From: a virus
Length of the DNA: 26,493 nucleotides
Virus record (IMG/VR): IMGVR_UViG_3300009161_000192
Coordinates: 1-26,493 of that record
Strand: one strand, 5' to 3'
Shown here: piece by piece, positions 25,517 through 26,493 of the stretch
Layout: the number at the start of each line of letters is the position of its first letter
Numbering within the stretch: position 1 is the stretch's first letter
Notes under the pieces: generated by a model
Databases searched by the model: none
What the model was told of the DNA's origin: nothing
What the model saw: only the letters and a program-made list of their open reading frames with translations
Program-made: the position numbers and the translations under genes

Positions 25517-26493
25517 GTGGCTCTTTTTAGTAAGCGAAATGAACCATCGAGTTCACGTCGCCCTGCCCGTCCATCGTCTTCCCGTCCGAAGCAAAATAAT
25601 ACTTCTTCCGCTACTGTTACTTATTCAGAGAGTAATTACGCCCAAGCTGTTCCCTACTCCGCGCCACGGTCTATTACTGCTGCTGCAGTTCAAATGGCTA
25701 TTAATGATAAAGGTGAAGTAGAGAAGTTTAAGCAACGTCATGCTGGTGGAAATGCTGACTGGCAGGCCGAGGCTTGGGAGTACTACGACGCCATTGGTGA
25801 AGTAAAGTACGCGTTTAATCTTGTTGCATCAGTTGTTTCGCGTATCCGTTTATACGCTGCTTCTATTGATAATCCTGCGGAAAGCCCTATTCCTGTAAGA
25901 AACAGCGACGTCGTTGACGATCGTCTTGCCTCTGCAGCAGAGCGCGTTCTAGCACGACTCGATTCCGCTTATGGCGGACAGGCAGGGCTTCTCCGTGATG
26001 CTGCATTGAATTTAAGTGTTACTGGTGAATGCTATCTTGTCCAATTCCCTGAGCGTTTAGGTTCAAAGCTCCCCGAGTCCTGGGATATTCGTTCAACTGA
26101 TGAACTTCAGTTAGACTCGCGTAACAAGTACGTTATCGTTCCTCGCCGTGAAAGTTCAGGCACTGGTTCTGCTAAAATTTCTGGTATGCCTCTTCCATCT
26201 AACGCGTTCGTTGGTCGTATCTGGAGAGCTCACCCACGCTACTCTGAAGAGTCTGATTCGAGCTTGCGCGGTCTTCTTGACCTTTGCGCTGAGCTGCTTC
26301 TCTTAAATCGTACATTCCGTGCTACTGCTCGTTCACGTCTCAACGCTGGCGCACTTTATTTACCAGACGGTCTCGCGGTTGCAGCATCACCTGACCCAGA
26401 TTATCCGTACGATGACGAAGCAAATCTTAATCCAGATATTACTGCCGAGGAAGCAGCCGATGAGTTTGAGGATCAACTCATTGATGCAATGAC
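25517..26493 (+). CDS. Portal protein (partial, cut by window end)
   Basis: GTG 25517 behind GAGGAG opens a frame that runs without a stop to the window end (325 codons seen). After a Ser/Arg/Pro-rich start (about 1-45), WQAEAWEYYDAIGEVKYAFNLVASVVSRIRLY (82-113) and later DELQLDSRN, FVGRIWRAHPRYSEESDSSLRG, LLLLNRTFRATARSRLNAGALYLPDGL match the portal proteins of actinobacterial siphoviruses. The portal forms the dodecameric ring at the capsid vertex through which TerL packages DNA. The C-terminal part is missing. Confidence 0.9.
   Translation, partial: MALFSKRNEPSSSRRPARPSSSRPKQNNTSSATVTYSESNYAQAVPYSAPRSITAAAVQMAINDKGEVEKFKQRHAGGNADWQAEAWEYYDAIGEVKYAFNLVASVVSRIRLYAASIDNPAESPIPVRNSDVVDDRLASAAERVLARLDSAYGGQAGLLRDAALNLSVTGECYLVQFPERLGSKLPESWDIRSTDELQLDSRNKYVIVPRRESSGTGSAKISGMPLPSNAFVGRIWRAHPRYSEESDSSLRGLLDLCAELLLLNRTFRATARSRLNAGALYLPDGLAVAASPDPDYPYDDEANLNPDITAEEAADEFEDQLIDAM

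Noticed and set aside
1-26493. Integrase, excisionase, attachment site or repressor for lysogeny
   Set aside because: No gene in the window resembles these; HTH proteins seen are better explained as lytic regulators, though other parts of the genome are not visible.

Overview
The window is part of a tailed double-stranded DNA phage genome, probably lytic. Every gene I can support lies on the + strand. Genes are tightly packed, many with ATGA, GTGA or TAATG overlaps, and I see no integrase, repressor or IS element. Recognisable families are terminase large subunit, a portal of the actinobacteriophage type (cut by the right edge), a lytic transglycosylase, a peptidoglycan-binding protein, a CHAP-like protein, DUF1360-, DUF3846- and DUF7455-like proteins, and a small HTH protein. 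These families, a proteasome/HslV-like peptidase and the moderate GC content suggest an actinobacterial host of rather low GC, such as a freshwater planktonic actinobacterium. The host assignment is inference.

Layout. 1-1838: end of an operon with a GT-A glycosyltransferase, Zn-binding small proteins and a Lys-rich basic protein, closed by a terminator. 1931-3795: a short unit with a terminase-small-subunit-like protein, a 58-aa protein and a CHAP-like protein that lacks the catalytic Cys. 4014-18433: a long region of mostly small genes in many short transcription units. Most units begin with the same module: an extended -10 (TGATATAATAGTACTA or close), often an NTGTAC -35 element 18 bp upstream, and a leader ending ACGACGGAAGGA or ACGAAAGGA. 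The larger genes here are a MoxR AAA+ ATPase, a tRNA (CAT), a HExxH-plus-VWA protein, a secreted subtilisin-like protease, a proteasome-like Ntn hydrolase, a dual-specificity phosphatase and a histone-deacetylase-family enzyme. 18580-19974: terminase large subunit. 19994-22318: small membrane and Zn-ribbon proteins. 22319-23629: a structured leader, a transglycosylase and a peptidoglycan-binding protein, closed by a strong terminator. 23705-24250: AT-rich DNA with no genes and nested inverted repeats. 24289 to the right edge: start of the structural operon (HTH protein, two small proteins, portal).

How it may work together. Two promoter classes are visible. The accessory genes use the SD-led module. 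The units starting at 1931, 18580 and 24289 appear leaderless: a TAC(A/T)(A/G)T -10 element lies exactly six bases before the ATG, downstream of a terminator in each case. This suggests a split between early/middle and late transcription. Two noncoding transcription units, at about 12614-12905 and 18440-18563, have their own promoters and terminators. The first folds into a series of hairpins and matches no RNA family I recognise. The MoxR/VWA pair, the proteasome-like protein and the phosphatase-deacetylase pair are the best candidates for host-manipulation functions.
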